The translations under genes were made by a program, and so were the position numbers. Below are positions 1 through 9,000 of a DNA stretch of 64,000 nucleotides, piece after piece. The DNA is from Iodobacter arcticus (GTDB lineage: Bacteria; Pseudomonadota; Gammaproteobacteria; Burkholderiales; Chitinibacteraceae). How positions within the stretch are numbered: position 1 is the stretch's first letter; every line of letters begins with the position of its first letter. The notes under the pieces are model-generated. The model had not been told where the DNA came from. It saw only the letters and a program-made list of their open reading frames with translations, and ran no database searches. The DNA lies in the NCBI RefSeq assembly GCF_042664895.1, contig NZ_JBHTBQ010000031.1, positions 13,479 through 77,478 on the forward strand. The letters are read 5' to 3'.

Positions 1-1847
1 AGTGTGCGCTGTGCATTTTCACCGGCAACTTCAGGCTGTGTTTTCGCCAGAACCCGGCCACGGCTGTCTTCGATACGATCTACAAAGTAAGAACGAACCC
101 GATAGCCGGTATTGGCAAATACCGCATAGGCCTCGGCCATTTGCAGTGGTGTAACGCTGCCTGCACCCAAGGCCATGGTCAGATAAGCCGGGTGTTGCTT
201 AGGGTTAAAACCAAAGCGGCTGATATGGGATTGCGCGTAATCCACACCAATGGCTTGCAGTACCCGAATAGTGACCAAGTTTCTGGAGCGCGTTAGAGCA
301 TTGCGCACACTCATCATGCCTTCAAACTTACCATCACTATTTTTGGGCTCCCAACTTTGCCCGCCGACTTGCGCCGGATCAATGACGAGCGGTGCATCGT
401 TGATCTGGGTAGCAGGGGTAACACCGCGCTCTAAAGCCGCTGAATAAATAAACGGTTTAAAGCTGGATCCGGGTTGACGCCAAGCCTGTGTAACGTGGTT
501 AAAGCTGCTGCGATTAAAGTCAAAACCACCCGCCAGCGCCTTAATTGCGCCGTTTTGTGGATCTAACGCAACAAATGCACCTTCTACCTGAGGTAGTTGG
601 GTCAGATTCCAGCCTTTTTCTGTTTGCTTAATTCTAACGATTGCGCCGGGACGGATTCGTGTGGCAGGGGCTATTTTTTCTGAAAGCATTGCCTTGGCAA
701 AGCGTAAGCCTTCGCTATTAATTTCGATCTGTTCACCGCCTTTTTTGTAGACCGTGACAGATTGAGTGCTGGCTTTTAAAACAATTGCAGGTTGTAAATC
801 ACCCGAATCTTTCTGCTCGCTCAGTGCTTCGTCAAGGAGTTCTTCCTTGCCTGGCAAGATCACTTCAGGGGCGACAAAGCCTTCGGGGCCGCGGTAGCCA
901 TGGCGAATATCATAATCTACCAAGCCTTGGCGCAGCGATTGATATGCGCTTTCCTGACTGTCGCTGCGAAGGGTAGTGTAAACTTTGAACCCCTCTGTGT
1001 AAGTGGCCTCTTTATACTTTTCCACCATCATTTGCCTGACCATTTCAGCCAGATATTCGGCATGGACAGCGTACTCTTGTTGGGTGCGTTTAAGCACGAG
1101 CGGGGCAGTTTTTGCTGTTTCGTAATCGCTATCGTTAATAAACTTTAGCTCGTGCATACGTCGTAAAACGTATTGTTGTCTGAGTTGGGCTCGTTTAGGA
1201 TTGACGACAGGGTTGTAAGCTGAGGGTGCTTTAGGTAAGCCAGCCAGCATTGCCATCTCTGCGGGGCTGAGTTGTTTTAGCTCTTTGCCGTAGTAGGTTT
1301 GTGCCGCGGAAGCAAAACCATAAGCACGTTGACCTAAGTAAATTTGATTAAAGTACAGCTCAAGAATTTGATCTTTAGATAAATTATGTTCGATTTTGAA
1401 CGAAAGTAATGCCTCGTTAAATTTACGAGTAAACGTTTTTTCGTTAGACAGATAAAAGTTACGGGCAACTTGCATGGTGATTGTGCTGGCGCCGGATTTT
1501 GATTGTCCTGATGTGACATTGCTGATCATGGCCCTTAAAACGCCAAGGTAATCAATGCCGCCGTGTTCATAAAAACGTTCGTCTTCGGCAGCCAAAATGG
1601 CTTGTTTCATCAGCAAAGGAACTTGTTCTATTGAAGTAAACGCACGGCGTTCTTCTCCGAACTCACCAATCAGAACATTGTCGCTGGTGTAAATACGAAG
1701 CGGAATTTTAGGCCGATAGTCAGTGAGTGCTTCTAAGGATGGTAGGCGTGGATAAGTGATTATCAACGCAAATGCACCAAGACCTGCAGCAAGAATCATC
1801 AGGCTAATTAGAATGCCGAAAAAAATAAGTAGGAGGCGTTTGCTCAT
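1..1847 (-). CDS. mrcA: Penicillin-binding protein 1A (bifunctional murein synthase), 3' part cut off by window edge
   Basis: Class A PBP that polymerises glycan strands and cross-links peptides in the periplasm, anchored in the inner membrane. The reading frame starts at ATG 1845-1847 (MSKRLLLIFF) with one N-terminal membrane helix (about residues 3-30). The glycosyltransferase signature EDERFYEHGGID follows, then SKSGASTITMQVARN. In the transpeptidase domain the SxxK motif is GSSFKPF and the SxN motif is SRN. The KTG box would lie beyond base 1, so the gene is cut by the window and not shown to be broken. No convincing Shine-Dalgarno precedes the ATG, so the start rests on the membrane helix. 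It is divergent from pilM, as mrcA often is beside pilMNOPQ. Confidence 0.93.
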   Translation of the reverse strand, partial: MSKRLLLIFFGILISLMILAAGLGAFALIITYPRLPSLEALTDYRPKIPLRIYTSDNVLIGEFGEERRAFTSIEQVPLLMKQAILAAEDERFYEHGGIDYLGVLRAMISNVTSGQSKSGASTITMQVARNFYLSNEKTFTRKFNEALLSFKIEHNLSKDQILELYFNQIYLGQRAYGFASAAQTYYGKELKQLSPAEMAMLAGLPKAPSAYNPVVNPKRAQLRQQYVLRRMHELKFINDSDYETAKTAPLVLKRTQQEYAVHAEYLAEMVRQMMVEKYKEATYTEGFKVYTTLRSDSQESAYQSLRQGLVDYDIRHGYRGPEGFVAPEVILPGKEELLDEALSEQKDSGDLQPAIVLKASTQSVTVYKKGGEQIEINSEGLRFAKAMLSEKIAPATRIRPGAIVRIKQTEKGWNLTQLPQVEGAFVALDPQNGAIKALAGGFDFNRSSFNHVTQAWRQPGSSFKPFIYSAALERGVTPATQINDAPLVIDPAQVGGQSWEPKNSDGKFEGMMSVRNALTRSRNLVTIRVLQAIGVDYAQSHISRFGFNPKQHPAYLTMALGAGSVTPLQMAEAYAVFANTGYRVRSYFVDRIEDSRGRVLAKTQPEVAGENAQRT

Positions 1848-1990
1848 CGCTAAGGGAGGAAAATTGGAAGTGCTGCTAATTTACGCGAATATCAGTAGTT
1901 TTGTTTGGCATTTGTTTCCCCTCGCCAAATATTTAAAAAGCACTAATGTTAGTAATGCACTTGTATAACAATAGGAGCCGCTGTTCTTTC

Positions 1991-2019
1991 TTTACATGGA
2001 TAAGTCGCGCTGCTACGAT
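1991..2019 (+). promoter_or_regulatory. Candidate sigma-70 promoter of pilMNOPQ
   Basis: TTTACA (1991-1996), a 17-bp spacer and TACGAT (2014-2019) match a sigma-70 promoter reasonably well. Transcription would begin near 2026, about 50 bases before the preferred pilM start. Read by eye only. Confidence 0.4.
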
Positions 2020-2075
2020 CTAAAGTAGATTCGTAACAGTTGTCTTTAAGTATTTTATTTAAAAAGGAAAATGAG

Positions 2076-3149
2076 TTGAATCTCGATTTCCTCAAGCCCA
2101 AAGCACCTGCGCTGATTGGGGTTGATATTAGCTCTTCGTCCGTAAAAATGGTCGAGCTGAGCCTATCAGGAACCACCTACAGCCTTGATCGCTATGTGAT
2201 TGAGCTCTTGCCAAAAGATGCCGTAACCGACGGTAATATCGCCAATATGGATGTGGTGGTGGAGGCTGTGCGACGAGCATGGCGGCAAATGGGCTCCAAA
2301 ATCAAGAATGTATCGATTGCTCTGCCTGCGGCAGCCGTGATTACCAAGAAGATTTTGGTGCCATCCGGTCTGACCGAGCGCGAGCTTGAGATGCAGGTTG
2401 AAACCGAAGCTAATCAGTACATTCCCTTTTCGCTTGATGAAGTGAATCTCGATTTTCAGGTGCTAGGTGTATCTCCTATCGCGCCTGATGAAGAAGAAGT
2501 ACTGATTGCAGCGGCCAAAAAAGAGAAGGTTGATGAGCGGGTTGCTGCAATCGAAGCGGCCGGTTTACGTGCTGTAGTACTCGATGTGGAGTCCTATGCC
2601 ACGCAAGCTGCGTTTGAGCTGATGCAGCCACAATTGCCCAATAATGGTGAGAACCAGATTGTGGCCGTGGTGGACATTGGCGCAACAGCCATGCATATGA
2701 ACATCTTTAAAGATGGGCAATCAATTTATAGTCGCGATCAGGCGTATGCGGGCAATCAGCTTACGCAGGAAATTCAGCGCAAATTCAATATGTCGAGCGA
2801 TGAAGCAGAGCAGGCTAAAAAGCACGGTGGCCTCCCGGAAAACTATGAGCCGGAAGTCTTGCAGCCTTTTATTGATACGCTGGCTTTAGAAATCTCGCGC
2901 TCTTTGCAGTTTTTCTATACCTCTAGTAACTACAATGCCGTCGACCATATTTTGCTTGCTGGTGGTTGTAGCGCTATTTATGGCTTGGATGATGCTGTTT
3001 CCAGCCGTACCAATGTGAGTAGTGCAATGCGCGCTAATCCATTTCAAGGTATGGCTACTGGCAAAGTACGTGGCAAGCAGGTACAGCTTGATGCGCCTTC
3101 TCTTTTAATTGCCTGCGGATTGGCGATGCGGAGGTTTGACCCTTCATGA
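2076..3149 (+). CDS. pilM: Type IV pilus assembly protein PilM
   Basis: Cytoplasmic actin-like ATPase-fold protein that binds the PilN N-terminus and forms the cytoplasmic side of the type IV pilus alignment complex. The 357-residue product begins MNLDFLKPKAPALIGVDIS, the usual PilM opening. The nucleotide-binding phosphate motifs VGVDISSSS-like and VVDIGATAMHMN are visible, as is LAGGCSAIYGL near the end. The start chosen is TTG 2076, preceded at good distance by AAGGA (2064-2068). The frame is open back to TTG 2040, but that codon has no ribosome site. The stop overlaps pilN by 4 bases (ATGA). Confidence 0.93.
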   Translation: MNLDFLKPKAPALIGVDISSSSVKMVELSLSGTTYSLDRYVIELLPKDAVTDGNIANMDVVVEAVRRAWRQMGSKIKNVSIALPAAAVITKKILVPSGLTERELEMQVETEANQYIPFSLDEVNLDFQVLGVSPIAPDEEEVLIAAAKKEKVDERVAAIEAAGLRAVVLDVESYATQAAFELMQPQLPNNGENQIVAVVDIGATAMHMNIFKDGQSIYSRDQAYAGNQLTQEIQRKFNMSSDEAEQAKKHGGLPENYEPEVLQPFIDTLALEISRSLQFFYTSSNYNAVDHILLAGGCSAIYGLDDAVSSRTNVSSAMRANPFQGMATGKVRGKQVQLDAPSLLIACGLAMRRFDPS

Positions 3150-3742
3150 TTCGGATTAACCTGCTCCCCCACCGCGAGCAAAAACGTGCTGCGCGCCAGA
3201 GTCGCTACTTTGTTTTACTGGGTATGACATGCTTGGCTGCCATCGCCGTGATTGTTATGGGCTATCTTTTCTATAGTGCGCGTATCGAAATACAAAATGA
3301 GCGCAATCAATTTTTAACTGATGAAAATATCAAATTAGATCGCGAGATTTCTGAAATTGAGAAATTAAAAGCAGAAAAACAATCTTTATTAGATCGTAAA
3401 AAAATTGTTGAACGCTTGCAGTCAGGCCGCTCAGAAACCGTACTTGCCATGGATCAGCTGGTGCGGCAAACCCCAGAAGGGGTTTATTTGAAAGAGGCCA
3501 AAGCGCTGAATGATCAGCTTACCTTAATTGGTTATGCACAATCTAATGCACGCGTTTCTACTTTGATGCGTAATTTGAACGATTCAGAAATCTTTGAGCA
3601 GCCAGTACTCATTGAGGTAAAGGCGGCTCAGGTGGGTAATCAAAAACTATCAGAATTTATGCTGAACGTTAAAGTGACTCGAGCTTCAGAAGACACGGCC
3701 AATGCATCAGGGCCTGCAAAACGTAAACAGCAGGGTGGCTAA
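3146..3742 (+). CDS. pilN: Type IV pilus assembly protein PilN
   Basis: Inner-membrane protein of the pilus alignment subcomplex. The cytoplasmic N-terminus MIRINLLPHREQKR carries the INLLP motif that docks into PilM. One membrane helix follows (about residues 21-45), then a periplasmic coiled coil (about 48-90) and a ferredoxin-like domain that pairs with PilO. At 198 residues it has the normal length. It overlaps pilM by 4 bases and is followed at once by pilO, so translation of the operon is probably coupled. Confidence 0.93.
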   Translation: MIRINLLPHREQKRAARQSRYFVLLGMTCLAAIAVIVMGYLFYSARIEIQNERNQFLTDENIKLDREISEIEKLKAEKQSLLDRKKIVERLQSGRSETVLAMDQLVRQTPEGVYLKEAKALNDQLTLIGYAQSNARVSTLMRNLNDSEIFEQPVLIEVKAAQVGNQKLSEFMLNVKVTRASEDTANASGPAKRKQQGG

Positions 3743-3743
3743 A

Positions 3744-4376
3744 ATGACACTCGACGAACTTCGTAATTTAGATCCTAAAGATGTGGGCAATTGGCCCATG
3801 CCTGCCCAGATTGGCTTAATTGTCTTGGTGTTTTTCCTGCTGACGTTTGGTGGCTACTTTTATGTTTGGGGCAGCCAGATGGAAGAGCTTGATGCCGGGC
3901 GCGCTAAAGAAGAGCAGCTAAAGCAAGATTTTATTGAGAAGAAAAGCAAGGCCGTTAATTTAGAGGCCTATCGCCAGCAATTGCAAGAAATCCAACAGTC
4001 TTTTGGTGCTTTGCTGCGGCAACTACCGAATAAATCTGAAATGGAATCCTTGCTTACCGAGATTAATCAGGCAGGTGTTGGCCGGGGCTTGTTTTTTGAG
4101 CTATTTAAGCCCGGTACAGAAGTTAAAACATCTGAATTTGCTGAGCTACCGATTGATATTCGCATCTCTGGCAGCTATCACGATTTAGCTGCATTTGTGA
4201 GCGATGTGGCTCAACTCTCCCGTATTGTTACTTTGAGTAATCTTCAGCTAGCCACAACTAAAGACCCTGACGTACTTTCTATGCAGGCGGTTGCTAAAAC
4301 GTATCGCTCGCTTGATGAGGCTGAATTACAAGCTATGCATCAAGCTGCTCTTGACGCTAAGAAGAAACAGAAATGA
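3744..4376 (+). CDS. pilO: Type IV pilus assembly protein PilO
   Basis: Partner of PilN in the inner-membrane alignment complex. The start is ATG 3744 (MTLDELRNLDPKDVGNW), two bases after the pilN stop. AGGGTGG (3732-3738) at the end of pilN serves as ribosome site. The open frame extends upstream to 3702 inside pilN, but that part is not PilO-like. One membrane helix (about residues 22-42) is followed by a periplasmic coiled coil and a ferredoxin-like domain. The product has 210 residues. It overlaps pilP by 4 bases. Confidence 0.92.
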   Translation: MTLDELRNLDPKDVGNWPMPAQIGLIVLVFFLLTFGGYFYVWGSQMEELDAGRAKEEQLKQDFIEKKSKAVNLEAYRQQLQEIQQSFGALLRQLPNKSEMESLLTEINQAGVGRGLFFELFKPGTEVKTSEFAELPIDIRISGSYHDLAAFVSDVAQLSRIVTLSNLQLATTKDPDVLSMQAVAKTYRSLDEAELQAMHQAALDAKKKQK

Positions 4377-4918
4377 AAATCCGGCCTGGCTCAATCAAGC
4401 TAACTCTGCTTATTAGTATTGCTACATTCTCCTTAACCGCTTGTTTTGGTGAGGAAAATAGCGATTTAAAAAATTGGATGAAAGAAAGTAGCGAAGGCTT
4501 GCGCGGTAAAGTTGAAGCATTGCCCGAAGCTAAGCCCTATGTTTCTTTTGAATATAAAGCCTTTGATTTAAGCGACCCATTTCGCGCCGCTAAAATGGAA
4601 TTAGCTAAAAAAGGTTCGGGAGGCGGGCTTGCCCCGAATACCAACCGTGCTAAAGAAATTTTGGAAAATTATGATTTAGAAAAGCTGCGTATGGTGGGAA
4701 CGCTTACTCAGGGCAAAACGATGAATGGCTTGATCCATGCACCTGATGGCAATTTATATCGGGTGAAGATTGGTAGTTATATGGGACAAAACTTTGGCAT
4801 GGTGACTGCGGTGAAGGATACCGAAGTTCAATTAAAAGAAATTGTTGAGGATAGCGGGGGCGATTGGGTAGAGCGCACTACCAGTTTATCCCTTGATGAA
4901 GCGGAGCAAAAAAAATGA
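4373..4918 (+). CDS. pilP: Type IV pilus assembly lipoprotein PilP
   Basis: Inner-membrane lipoprotein linking the PilNO heterodimer to the PilQ secretin. The signal peptide ends in the lipobox LTAC with Cys24 as lipidation site. A long flexible segment follows (about 25-100), then the beta-sandwich domain that binds PilQ N-domains (about 101-165, KLRMVGTLTQGKTMNGLI...). Its 181 residues are typical. It is joined to pilO and pilQ by 4-base overlaps. Confidence 0.92.
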   Translation: MKIRPGSIKLTLLISIATFSLTACFGEENSDLKNWMKESSEGLRGKVEALPEAKPYVSFEYKAFDLSDPFRAAKMELAKKGSGGGLAPNTNRAKEILENYDLEKLRMVGTLTQGKTMNGLIHAPDGNLYRVKIGSYMGQNFGMVTAVKDTEVQLKEIVEDSGGDWVERTTSLSLDEAEQKK

Positions 4919-7023
4919 AAATACTCAATGTCATCATGCCAGCCATCTTGTGTTTGGCTAGTTTTGCCTCATCTGCGGCCAGTAGTATTACGGCGGTGGA
5001 TATTAGTAATATCTCGGCAGATAAACAGATAATTCGTCTGAGTTTTGCAGGCCCGGCTCCGGTTCCTACCAGCTTTTCTGTTAATACGCCGCCACGCGTT
5101 GCTTTTGATTTTGCTGATACAACGAATCAGGCAGGTAAAAGCTCGGTGCAGGTCAATGGCGCTGCACTCAGGCTGATTAGTCTGGCTGAAGGCTCAGGCC
5201 GCACTCGCGTTGTTTTGAATATGCAAAAGCAAGCGGCTTATCAAACCAGAACAGAAGGTAATGATTTTTATATTACCGTGGATGGCACCAGCAGTGCGGT
5301 GACGGCTCAAGCGCGCAATACGCATTTTGGCGAAAATAAAGCACCGGAAGCCAGCAGCAAAAACAAGCGCGATAGCATTGAAAACATTGACTTTCGCCGA
5401 GGTAAGGATGGCGAAGGCAAGGTGGTGATTGATCTTTCAAGCCCTAATGTAGGAATTGATATTCGCCAGCAGGGCAAAATGCTCTTGGTTGATTTTAATA
5501 AAGCGGCTCTGCCTAAAAAGCTAGAGCGCCGGATGGATGTCAGCGATTTTGGTACGCCAATTCAAAAGGTTGATTCATATACCCAAGGCGAAACAACCAA
5601 AATGATTATCGAGCCCAAAGGCAACTGGGAATACTCGGCTTATCAAACTGAAAATCGCTTTATTATTGAAGTACGTGAAGTCAATGATGAGCGTAATAAG
5701 CTAGCGGGAATTAAGCCTGCATTTAAAGGTGAGAAGCTCTCTCTGAATTTTCAGAACGTTGAAATTCGCACTGTTTTACAAGTGATTGCTGAATTTACCG
5801 GCCTGAATATCATTACTAGCGATACAGTGACCGGCAATTTAACCTTGCGGCTGAAAGACGTGCCTTGGGATCAGGCGCTGGATATGATTTTGCAAGCGAA
5901 GGGCTTGGATCAGCGCAAAAATGGTAGCGTGCTTTGGGTGGCCCCGCGTGAAGAGTTGGCCAGCAAGGAAAAGCAAGAGTTGGAATCCAGAAAGCAAATC
6001 GATGAGCTAGAGCCTACGCGTACTGAAGCGTTTCAATTACGCTATCAAAAGGCTGAAGACTTAAAGAAAATGCTGACTGATGATAAGCAGCAGATGCTAT
6101 CTAAACGCGGCAGCATTGTGATTGATGCCCGAACCAATACTCTGTTTGTACAGGATATCTCCAGCAAATTAGAGCAAATTCGTGCTGTGATCGGCAAGAT
6201 CGATGTGGCTGTTCGACAAGTACAAATTGAAGCGCGTATTGTTGAAGCCAATGATGGTTTTAGCCGTGAGCTGGGTATGAAGCTGGGTTGGGGCTCTAGA
6301 GGTCATTTAGGCAATACGGATTTAGGCTTGGGCAATAATTTGGATAATGCAGGTAAAGGCATTGGTGTTATTCCAAGCACTACGGCAGGAACAACCGCAA
6401 CAACGCCCGTGAATAATATTCTAACGATGGGCAATAATGTGAACTTGCCAGCGATTGGCTCGGGCGTGGGTGCGCCAGGCACGTTTGCTTTGATTGCGGC
6501 TAATGCTAATTGGTTGCTGGGTTTAGAAATCAGTGCTTTGGCTGCGGACAATAAAGGTAAGATTATCTCTAGCCCGCGTCTAGTTACTGCTGACCAAGTA
6601 GAAGCTTCTATTGAAAGCGGGGAAGAGATTCCTTATCAAGAAAGCTCACAAAATGGTGCAACAACCATTTCCTTTAAGAAGGCGACACTGTCATTAAAGG
6701 TAACACCGCAGATTACGCCTGATGGCAATGTCATCATGAAGCTGAATGTGACTAAAGATAGCCGCGGTACGGTCACTCTGGGTATTCCATCGATCAACAC
6801 TAAGCAGATTAATACAACTGTTTTGGTTGAAAATGGCGGCACGGTGGTGATTGGTGGTATTTATACTCAAGAAGCGGGCTCGGATATTACTAAAGTACCT
6901 TTGCTTGGCGATATTCCTTATCTGGGGCATTTGTTTAAAAACACCTTAGAAAAAGATATCCGTCGTGAGCTGTTGATTTTTATTTCACCTAAAGTCATTC
7001 AATCTGACTTGTCACTACGCTAA
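4915..7023 (+). CDS. pilQ: Type IV pilus secretin PilQ
   Basis: Outer-membrane secretin through which the pilus passes. The 702-residue protein has a signal peptide cleaved near ASSAASS (about residue 24). Two AMIN peptidoglycan-binding domains follow (about 26-120 and 158-255), then an STN/N0 domain (about 280-345), an N1 domain (about 365-445) and the secretin barrel (about 450-695). The barrel contains VPLLGDIPYLGHLFK and the terminal RRELLIFISPKVI. It is the last gene of pilMNOPQ, followed by a hairpin and then aroK-aroB, a widely conserved arrangement. Confidence 0.95.
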   Translation: MKILNVIMPAILCLASFASSAASSITAVDISNISADKQIIRLSFAGPAPVPTSFSVNTPPRVAFDFADTTNQAGKSSVQVNGAALRLISLAEGSGRTRVVLNMQKQAAYQTRTEGNDFYITVDGTSSAVTAQARNTHFGENKAPEASSKNKRDSIENIDFRRGKDGEGKVVIDLSSPNVGIDIRQQGKMLLVDFNKAALPKKLERRMDVSDFGTPIQKVDSYTQGETTKMIIEPKGNWEYSAYQTENRFIIEVREVNDERNKLAGIKPAFKGEKLSLNFQNVEIRTVLQVIAEFTGLNIITSDTVTGNLTLRLKDVPWDQALDMILQAKGLDQRKNGSVLWVAPREELASKEKQELESRKQIDELEPTRTEAFQLRYQKAEDLKKMLTDDKQQMLSKRGSIVIDARTNTLFVQDISSKLEQIRAVIGKIDVAVRQVQIEARIVEANDGFSRELGMKLGWGSRGHLGNTDLGLGNNLDNAGKGIGVIPSTTAGTTATTPVNNILTMGNNVNLPAIGSGVGAPGTFALIAANANWLLGLEISALAADNKGKIISSPRLVTADQVEASIESGEEIPYQESSQNGATTISFKKATLSLKVTPQITPDGNVIMKLNVTKDSRGTVTLGIPSINTKQINTTVLVENGGTVVIGGIYTQEAGSDITKVPLLGDIPYLGHLFKNTLEKDIRRELLIFISPKVIQSDLSLR

Positions 7024-7046
7024 TTTAGATAATTTATAGTCAGAAA

Positions 7047-7071
7047 AGCGGGGCGCAAATCGCGCCCCGCT
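7047..7071 (+). terminator. Hairpin after pilQ
   Basis: A 10-bp perfect stem (AGCGGGGCGC / GCGCCCCGCT) with a 5-base loop lies 24 bases after the pilQ stop. No strong T run follows, so termination may be partial and leave read-through into aroK. Confidence 0.6.
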
Positions 7072-7092
7072 CTGCTTTCCGCTACAATGTGG

Positions 7093-7259
7093 GCGGCCTT
7101 ACTTTGTTTAAGGCTGTTCTGCTACGGGAAAGCCGGATTTGGCCAAATTTCACGTTGATCATTTGATAGATAACTACTTAGTCGCCTCAAAAAAACATGA
7201 AATCTGTTTCAGACTGGACTTCCCCTTGTAACGAATGCTTAAGCCCGACAGGCCGCTAG
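7093..7259. repeat. Dispersed inverted-repeat element, copy A (diverged)
   Basis: About 165 bp that aligns along its length with 53831-53995. Shared blocks include AGCCGGATTTGGCCA, ATTTCACG, CGCCTCAAAAA and an ACAGGC end. The ends are imperfectly complementary (GCGGCC...GTTTAAG against CTTAAGC...GGCCGC). The right end stops two bases before the aroK ATG, so the element supplies the aroK translation leader. Confidence 0.65.
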
Positions 7260-7261
7260 CC

Positions 7262-7786
7262 ATGAAACTGCCAGGCAATTTTTTTCTGGTCGGCATGATG
7301 GGTGCCGGCAAAACCACCGTGGGACGAGCGCTTGCTAAAGTCAGCGGTAAGGTTTTCTATGATACGGATCACGAGATCGAATCACGCACTGGCGCGAAGA
7401 TTCCTATCATCTTTGAGGTAGAAGGTGAGGCAGGGTTTCGTCGCCGTGAAGTGGCTATGATTAAAGAGCTTTCCGCGCAAAAGAATATTGTGCTGGCAAC
7501 AGGTGGTGGGGCAGTGTTAAATCCTGCTAATCGCGCGATATTACGACGTGAAGGCTTTGTGATTTATCTGCGCGCCAGCGTGGATGAGCTGTATTTACGT
7601 ACCTGCCATGATAAAAATCGCCCGCTATTGCAAACCGAAAATCCTAAGCAGCGATTGCAGGAATTCTACGAGATTCGCGATCCTCTTTATTGCGAAGTGG
7701 CCGATTTGGTCATCGATACTAGTCGGCAGACAGTCCATTCGCTGTTGCAACTATTAATGAAAGAGCTAGAGTTGCACGCGGATTGA
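7262..7786 (+). CDS. aroK: Shikimate kinase
   Basis: Phosphorylates shikimate at the 3-hydroxyl with ATP, fifth step of the chorismate pathway. The P-loop GMMGAGKTTVG is at residues 11-21. The shikimate-binding DTDHEIE (about 33-39), the FRRRE arginines and the GGG turn (ATGGGAV) are all present. The ATG at 7262 gives MKLPGNFFLVG, the normal beginning, and 174 residues. An in-frame ATG at 7235 lies inside the upstream repeat and is less likely. aroB follows 90 bases later. Confidence 0.94.
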   Translation: MKLPGNFFLVGMMGAGKTTVGRALAKVSGKVFYDTDHEIESRTGAKIPIIFEVEGEAGFRRREVAMIKELSAQKNIVLATGGGAVLNPANRAILRREGFVIYLRASVDELYLRTCHDKNRPLLQTENPKQRLQEFYEIRDPLYCEVADLVIDTSRQTVHSLLQLLMKELELHAD

Positions 7787-7838
7787 TAACGACTTGTACA
7801 AGATAAATTTAATGATGCCCGCGCAGGCATAGAAACGC

Positions 7839-7856
7839 GTGGGCATGCTTGCCCAC
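7839..7856. repeat. Small GTGGGCA hairpin between aroK and aroB
   Basis: GTGGGCA / TGCCCAC stem with a 4-base loop. The same stem sequence recurs at 13392-13413, so it may belong to the GTAGGGTGGGCA repeat family of this genome. Confidence 0.4.
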
Positions 7857-7876
7857 CCGACAAAAGCTGGAGCGCC

Positions 7877-8962
7877 ATGCAAACCGTTAAACTAGACCTT
7901 GCCCACGCCCCTTACGATATCCATATTGCCCGTGATTTATTGACCCAGGTTGAGCTGATTAAGCCTTTATTGCTTCAGCTACGGGTGGTGATTGTCAGTA
8001 ATACAACGGTCGCTCCGCTCTATTTGAAATCGCTGCAAGAGGCTTTAGAAGCAGCAGATATTCAATGCCACAGCATTATCTTGCCTGATGGCGAAGTATA
8101 TAAAACCTCCGAAACACTCAACCAAATCTTTGATGCACTGCTTACCGAGCGCTGTGAGCGTAAAACCACGCTGATTGCCTTGGGTGGCGGTGTGATTGGC
8201 GATATGACCGGTTTTGCCGCTGCGGTATATCAGCGTGGCGTGCCCTTTATTCAGATCCCGACGACTTTACTGGCGCAAGTTGATTCATCGGTCGGTGGTA
8301 AAACGGGGATTAATCATCCCCTAGGCAAAAACATGATCGGTGCGTTTTATCAGCCTAAATTAGTTTTGGCTGATCTGGCAACGCTAGATACCCTGCCCTT
8401 GCGTGAGTTATCTGCAGGCATGGCAGAGGTGATTAAATATGGTTTGATTGATGATCTGGCTTTCTTTGAATGGCTGGAAGCGAATATCGAGCGTCTGATG
8501 GCGCGTGAAACCGAAGTGCTTGCCTATGCTATTGAGCGCTGCTGCCAAAACAAAGCACGCATTGTGGCCGGGGATGAAAAAGAGCAGGGCCAGCGTGCAC
8601 TATTAAATCTAGGCCACACTTTTGGCCATGCGATTGAATCAGGCCTTGGCTACGGTGCTTGGCTGCATGGTGAGGCGGTTGCTGCGGGAATGATGCTGGC
8701 GGCTTATGCATCGCGCGAGCTGGATCAGATCAGCGATGACGATATTGCCCGGATTGAATCTCTGCTTCAAAAAGCAGGCCTGCCGGTTAAAGCGCCCGTG
8801 TTAGGCAATGATCGCTATTTAGATTTAATGGCACAAGATAAAAAAGTAGACGCGGGCAAAATAAAATTTGTGCTGATGCGCTGCCTTGGCGAGTCTTATA
8901 TGGGCGAGCTGAGTAGAGAAACGATTATTGCAGCTTTGGACGCAGGCTGTAGTCCTGTGTGA
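7877..8962 (+). CDS. aroB: 3-dehydroquinate synthase
   Basis: NAD- and divalent-metal-dependent enzyme that cyclises DAHP to 3-dehydroquinate, second step of the shikimate pathway. It has 361 residues, as expected. The NAD-binding GGGVIGDMTGFAA (about 101-113), the metal-site region with KYGLIDD (about 190-197) and NLGHTFGHAIE (about 242-252) are present, as is the conserved QVDSSVGGKTGIN. ATG 7877 follows GGAG at short distance. It is paired with aroK and closed by a strong hairpin. Confidence 0.95.
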   Translation: MQTVKLDLAHAPYDIHIARDLLTQVELIKPLLLQLRVVIVSNTTVAPLYLKSLQEALEAADIQCHSIILPDGEVYKTSETLNQIFDALLTERCERKTTLIALGGGVIGDMTGFAAAVYQRGVPFIQIPTTLLAQVDSSVGGKTGINHPLGKNMIGAFYQPKLVLADLATLDTLPLRELSAGMAEVIKYGLIDDLAFFEWLEANIERLMARETEVLAYAIERCCQNKARIVAGDEKEQGQRALLNLGHTFGHAIESGLGYGAWLHGEAVAAGMMLAAYASRELDQISDDDIARIESLLQKAGLPVKAPVLGNDRYLDLMAQDKKVDAGKIKFVLMRCLGESYMGELSRETIIAALDAGCSPV

Positions 8963-8963
8963 T

Positions 8964-8990
8964 TTGAGGGCGGGATTTACCCGCCCTCAA
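8964..8990. terminator. Bidirectional terminator between aroB and the yihY-family gene
   Basis: An 11-bp perfect stem (TTGAGGGCGGG / CCCGCCCTCAA) with a 5-base loop, followed by TTATTTTT on the plus strand. It separates two convergent genes. Confidence 0.8.
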
Positions 8991-9000
8991 TTATTTTTAA

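Noticed and set aside
1848..1990. Riboswitch or structured leader between mrcA and pilM
   Set aside because: No conserved riboswitch core or strong stem could be seen by eye.
2040..2075. Longer pilM start at TTG 2040
   Set aside because: No ribosome site, very close to the predicted transcription start, and the added residues are not PilM-like; TTG 2076 has AAGGA before it.
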